A stretch of 12,252 nucleotides of DNA, taken from positions 1-12,252 of the forward strand of contig CAYNKL010000125.1 of the NCBI GenBank assembly GCA_964397775.1, given 5' to 3'. The notes below the pieces were generated by a model. That model worked only from the letters and a program-made list of their open reading frames with translations. It made no database searches and was not told the DNA's origin. A program made the position numbers and the translations under genes. This document shows positions 11,926 to 12,252 of this stretch, one piece after another. Every line of letters starts with the position of its first letter. The stretch's first letter is position 1. The stretch is from Allosediminivita sp964397775 (GTDB taxonomy: Bacteria > Pseudomonadota > Alphaproteobacteria > Rhodobacterales > Rhodobacteraceae).

Positions 11926-12252
11926 TCAGCGGAGCGCGGTCTGTGCCTCGGCGCCGTTCACCGGCTGCCACATCTTCTCAAGCTGGTAGAACTCGCGCAC
12001 CTCGGGACGGAAGACATGCACAAGCACGTCCCCTGCGTCGATCAGAACCCAATCGCCGCCTTCCTTGCCCTCGGACTTGCACAGGACACCGTGATCCTGC
12101 TTCAGGGTCTCTTCCACCTTGTCGGCGATCGCCGCCACCTGGCGCGACGAGCGCCCGGTGCAGATCATCATGTAGTCGCAGACGGCCGTCTTTCCGCGCA
12201 GGTCGATCTGCACGACATCCTCGGCCTTGTTGTCTAAGAGGGTGGTGAGAAC
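11926..12252 (-). CDS. rsfS: Ribosomal silencing factor RsfS (Iojap family), 5' end outside the window
   Basis: RsfS binds ribosomal protein uL14 and blocks joining of the 30S and 50S subunits, lowering translation in starvation or stationary phase. The frame is open to the right window edge, so the start codon is not present. A GTG at 12213 is an internal codon, because the family signature continues upstream of it (DNKAEDVVQIDLRGK). The 108 residues seen include DYMMICTGRSSRQVAAIA and the C-terminal EGGDWVLIDAGDVLVHVF and REFYQLEKMW, all typical of the DUF143/Iojap fold. It ends one base before rlmH and should be co-transcribed with it. Confidence 0.95.
   Translation of the reverse strand, partial: VLTTLLDNKAEDVVQIDLRGKTAVCDYMMICTGRSSRQVAAIADKVEETLKQDHGVLCKSEGKEGGDWVLIDAGDVLVHVFRPEVREFYQLEKMWQPVNGAEAQTALR

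Noticed and set aside
11460..12248. A 262-codon plus-strand frame antisense to rlmH and rsfS
   Set aside because: It is a shadow of two strongly supported minus-strand genes, and its translation degenerates into Arg/Pro/Ser-rich sequence.

Overview
This window is a compact, GC-rich chromosomal segment that looks alphaproteobacterial, most likely from the Rhodobacteraceae/Roseobacter group. The basis is the high GC content, the GC-rich third codon positions, and the character of the ParE, GltB, GltD, UppP, RlmH and RsfS proteins. The family assignment is inference from protein character; no database was searched.

Layout from left to right. (1) 1-113 is a leader with a GTCCCG/CGGGAC palindrome cluster, then parE (114-2072, +), the ATPase/Toprim subunit of topoisomerase IV. 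(2) About 2073-2991 is an AT-rich island, near 45% GC where I counted. It carries a perfect 9-bp hairpin directly after parE and one unrecognised ORF (2050-2883, +) with no convincing start codon and a C-terminal membrane helix. (3) mtgA (2992-3753, -) encodes a monofunctional peptidoglycan glycosyltransferase. (4) 3754-3954 is an intergenic region with a REP-like GC hairpin and a strong intrinsic terminator for the operon to its right. (5) The glutamate synthase operon is on the minus strand and transcribed right to left: gltD (10421-8985), a GFA-family zinc protein (8927-8496) and gltB (8493-3955). (6) A 219-bp divergent intergenic region (10422-10640) separates gltD from uppP (10641-11444, +), which encodes undecaprenyl-diphosphatase. 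(7) Converging on uppP are rlmH (11924-11451, -) and the 3' part of rsfS (12252-11926, -), a tightly coupled ribosome-function pair cut by the right window edge.

How the genes fit together. GltB and GltD form NADPH-dependent glutamate synthase: GltB makes and channels ammonia and reduces 2-oxoglutarate, while GltD feeds it electrons. The small GFA-family gene between them ends 2 bases before the gltB start codon and contains the gltB ribosome binding site, so the three are almost certainly co-transcribed. MtgA and UppP act in the same larger process (lipid-II polymerisation and recycling of the undecaprenyl carrier) but are not in one operon. RsfS and RlmH both act on the large ribosomal subunit.

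Most of the window is ordinary housekeeping DNA. The two places most worth a second look are the AT-rich orphan ORF between parE and mtgA, and a split 21-base motif that appears both next to the putative gltD promoter and in the gltD-GFA gap. I do not see a clear previously undescribed multi-gene system.
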